Assembly: GCF_028595265.1 (NCBI RefSeq) | Contig: NZ_JAQQXP010000001.1 | Span: forward strand, 1,488,001-1,552,000 | Source of the DNA: Alteromonas gilva | GTDB lineage: Bacteria; Pseudomonadota; Gammaproteobacteria; Enterobacterales; Alteromonadaceae | Reading direction: 5' to 3' | Length of the DNA stretch: 64,000 nt | Part shown: piece after piece, positions 62,476-64,000 of the stretch | How positions within the stretch are numbered: the first letter of the stretch is position 1 | How the letters are laid out: every line of letters starts with the position of its first letter | Notes under the pieces: generated by a model | The model's database searches: none | Told to the model about the DNA's origin: nothing | What the model saw: only the letters and a program-made list of their open reading frames with translations | Position numbers and translations under genes: made by a program

Positions 62476-63624
62476 ATGAACGCTTTAGTCGATTTTGTTC
62501 GCTCGATATACAATCGCAATGATTTTATTGCTTTGCATGAACCACGATTCTCCAGTCAGGAACATCGTTTTTTACATGATGTTGTCGATTCTACTTTTGT
62601 ATCTTCTGTAGGCAAATATGTAGACCAATTTGAAGATGACATTATGCGTTACACAGGTGCAAATGGAGCTGTAGCCGTAGTCAATGGCACCGCTGCTTTG
62701 CATACATGTTTGCATGCGTTGGATATAGCCAACGGTGATCTGGTACTTACTCAGGCGGTATCCTTTGTTGCGACAGCCAATGCAGTCAAAATGGCTGGAG
62801 CAGAACCGGTTTTTATCGATATTGCTAGAGATAGCCTGAGTCTGTGCCCAGATGCATTGAAAGAATTCCTTACCAATCAAACTTCGCTTACCCAAGATGG
62901 TCAGTGTATCCATAACTCAACTCGTAAGCTCGTCAAAGCGATTTTAGTCGTGCATACATTTGGTCATCCGGCACGATTAAATGAATTGCTTGAAGTTGCT
63001 AAGACCTGGAACATTCCTCTTGTAGAGGATGCTGCAGAGAGCTTTGGAAGTTTCTACGAGGACCAGCATACTGGAACGTTTGGACACTATGGGGCTATTA
63101 GCTTTAATGGAAATAAAATTATAACGACTGGTGGTGGGGGGATGATACTTACAAAAAGCAGTAAAACTGCTCGCCAAATAAAGCACATTACAACCACTGC
63201 AAAAGTCTCTCATCCTTACGAATATTATCATGATGAGTTTGGTTTTAATTACCGCATGCCTAACCTGAATGCGGCATTAGGTTGTGCGCAGTTTGCTTCG
63301 TTTGAGAATGTTTTACAGCAAAAGCGTGAATTAGCGGATAAGTATCAGGCTTTTTTTTCGGGCACAGACTATGAATTTGTTACTGAACCATCCTATGCCC
63401 GGTCAAATTATTGGCTAAACGCTGTAATTTGTCACGATGCGGCAGCAAAAGTGTCTTTATTAGAGTCCACAAATAAACAAGGCATCATGACCAGACCGCT
63501 TTGGCAATTGCTGAATAGTTTGCCGATGTATAAACGCTCTATCAGCACTGATCTCACTAATTCTGAATGGTTAGCAGCACGTTGTGTCTGTCTACCCAGC
63601 GGCACCTTTAAGGAGGTAGAGTAA
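62476..63624 (+). CDS. LegC-family sugar aminotransferase
   Basis: DegT/DnrJ/EryC1 PLP enzyme of 382 residues. The opening LHEPRFSSQEHRFLHDVVDS and TFVSSVGKYVDQFE is typical of the LegC subfamily (4-amination in legionaminic acid and related pathways). EDAAESFGS (184-192) and Lys214 in FNGNKIITTGGGG form the PLP site; FNYRMPNLNAALGCAQF follows. It is distinct from PseC earlier in the window. A good AAGGAGG site for the next gene overlaps its 3' end. Confidence 0.85.
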   Translation: MNALVDFVRSIYNRNDFIALHEPRFSSQEHRFLHDVVDSTFVSSVGKYVDQFEDDIMRYTGANGAVAVVNGTAALHTCLHALDIANGDLVLTQAVSFVATANAVKMAGAEPVFIDIARDSLSLCPDALKEFLTNQTSLTQDGQCIHNSTRKLVKAILVVHTFGHPARLNELLEVAKTWNIPLVEDAAESFGSFYEDQHTGTFGHYGAISFNGNKIITTGGGGMILTKSSKTARQIKHITTTAKVSHPYEYYHDEFGFNYRMPNLNAALGCAQFASFENVLQQKRELADKYQAFFSGTDYEFVTEPSYARSNYWLNAVICHDAAAKVSLLESTNKQGIMTRPLWQLLNSLPMYKRSISTDLTNSEWLAARCVCLPSGTFKEVE

Positions 63625-63625
63625 T

Positions 63626-64000
63626 ATGAGCGAAGACAATCTCTCGCGGTTATATATTACTGCTGATAAAACGGTCCTGGATGCGCTTAAACAGATGGAC
63701 CGCGTAGCCAAAAAGCTTCTTATTCTGGTAGATGAAGAATCGACATACCAAAACCTGATATCGGTTGGTGATTTACAACGCGCAGTTATCAATAACGTAC
63801 CGCTAAGCGCTAAAATTGCAGAACTGAAAATTGATGCGAAGTGGGTATGTAACAAAAGCGATTCATTTAGCCACATCAAGCGAACCATGGCTAAAATTCG
63901 TTGTGACTTTATGCCAGTGGTTGATGAGCATAATAACGTAATAGCTATACATTACTGGAATAATGTTTTTGGAGGCGCTGACCGATACAAAAGTAAAGTC
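63626..64000 (+). CDS. CBS-domain protein, probable sugar nucleotidyltransferase, 5' part
   Basis: The frame runs open to the end of the window (125 codons). An ATG sits ten bases after AAGGAGG. The product begins MSEDNLSRLYITADKTVLDA, with a CBS pair (LILVDEESTYQNLISVGDLQ, then FMPVVDEHNNVIAIHYWNN). CBS domains at the N-terminus of a nucleotidyltransferase occur in the PtmE-type enzymes of legionaminic acid clusters; the catalytic domain would lie beyond the window. Placed directly after a LegC-family gene, this supports a second nonulosonic or rare amino-sugar pathway. Confidence 0.65.
   Translation, partial: MSEDNLSRLYITADKTVLDALKQMDRVAKKLLILVDEESTYQNLISVGDLQRAVINNVPLSAKIAELKIDAKWVCNKSDSFSHIKRTMAKIRCDFMPVVDEHNNVIAIHYWNNVFGGADRYKSKV

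Noticed and set aside
1..64000. CRISPR arrays, insertion sequences, prophage or integrase genes
   Set aside because: No array-like regularly spaced repeats, no transposase or integrase frames and no terminal inverted repeats were seen.

Overview
The window reads as chromosome of a motile marine gammaproteobacterium, most likely an Alteromonas-like member of the Alteromonadales. The basis is the polar-flagellum gene order flgT-flgP-flgN-flgM-flgA-cheV-cheR-flgBCDEFGHIJKL-flagellins-flaG-fliD-fliS, the presence of the H-ring proteins FlgT and FlgP, several short (about 275 aa) flagellins, and the tadA-mltF-purL neighbourhood. The species call is inference; no database was used.

Layout. (1) 0-12 kb, housekeeping: 3' end of tilS, a GGDEF cyclase, a Kef-type antiporter, a PspB-like small membrane protein, tadA, an MltF-like protein with a degraded lytic domain, purL, a Smr-domain protein and tRNA-Arg(CCT). 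Two small genes (37 and 45 codons) were found by eye. (2) 11.7-29.7 kb, flagellar basal body, hook and chemotaxis: flgT, flgP, a periplasmic solute-binding protein, flgNM, flgA, cheVR and flgB to flgL, with near-consensus sigma-54 promoters before flgA, flgB and flgF and a sigma-28 promoter before flgM. (3) 29.7-38.6 kb, filament: a sialidase-fold protein convergent with flgL, four flagellin genes with structured leaders and sigma-28 promoters, then flaG, fliD, fliS and a fliT-like gene. (4) 38.9-49.1 kb, one translationally coupled operon: the full CMP-pseudaminic acid pathway (pseB, C, F, I, G, H) followed by an acyl carrier protein, a ketoacyl reductase-like SDR, an acyl-AMP ligase, a LuxE-like and a LuxC-like protein. 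(5) 49.1-64 kb: a very large Maf-type flagellin glycosyltransferase, then an AT-richer set of glycan decoration genes: LtaS/sulfatase-superfamily transferase, LicD-like protein, HAD-like protein, GT2, GT4-sulfotransferase fusion, hexapeptide acyltransferase, LegC-type aminotransferase and the start of a CBS-domain protein.

How the parts fit. The flagellins are probably exported, capped by FliD, chaperoned by FliS and O-glycosylated by Maf with pseudaminic acid made next door. The lux-like fatty-acid module is embedded in that operon without luciferase genes, so it more likely supplies an acyl, hydroxyacyl or aldehyde-derived substituent for the nonulosonic acid than light. The downstream genes could extend the glycan and decorate it with phosphate, sulfate and acetyl groups, or could belong to a separate surface polysaccharide. 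Gene order and coupling are visible directly; the chemistry is inferred.
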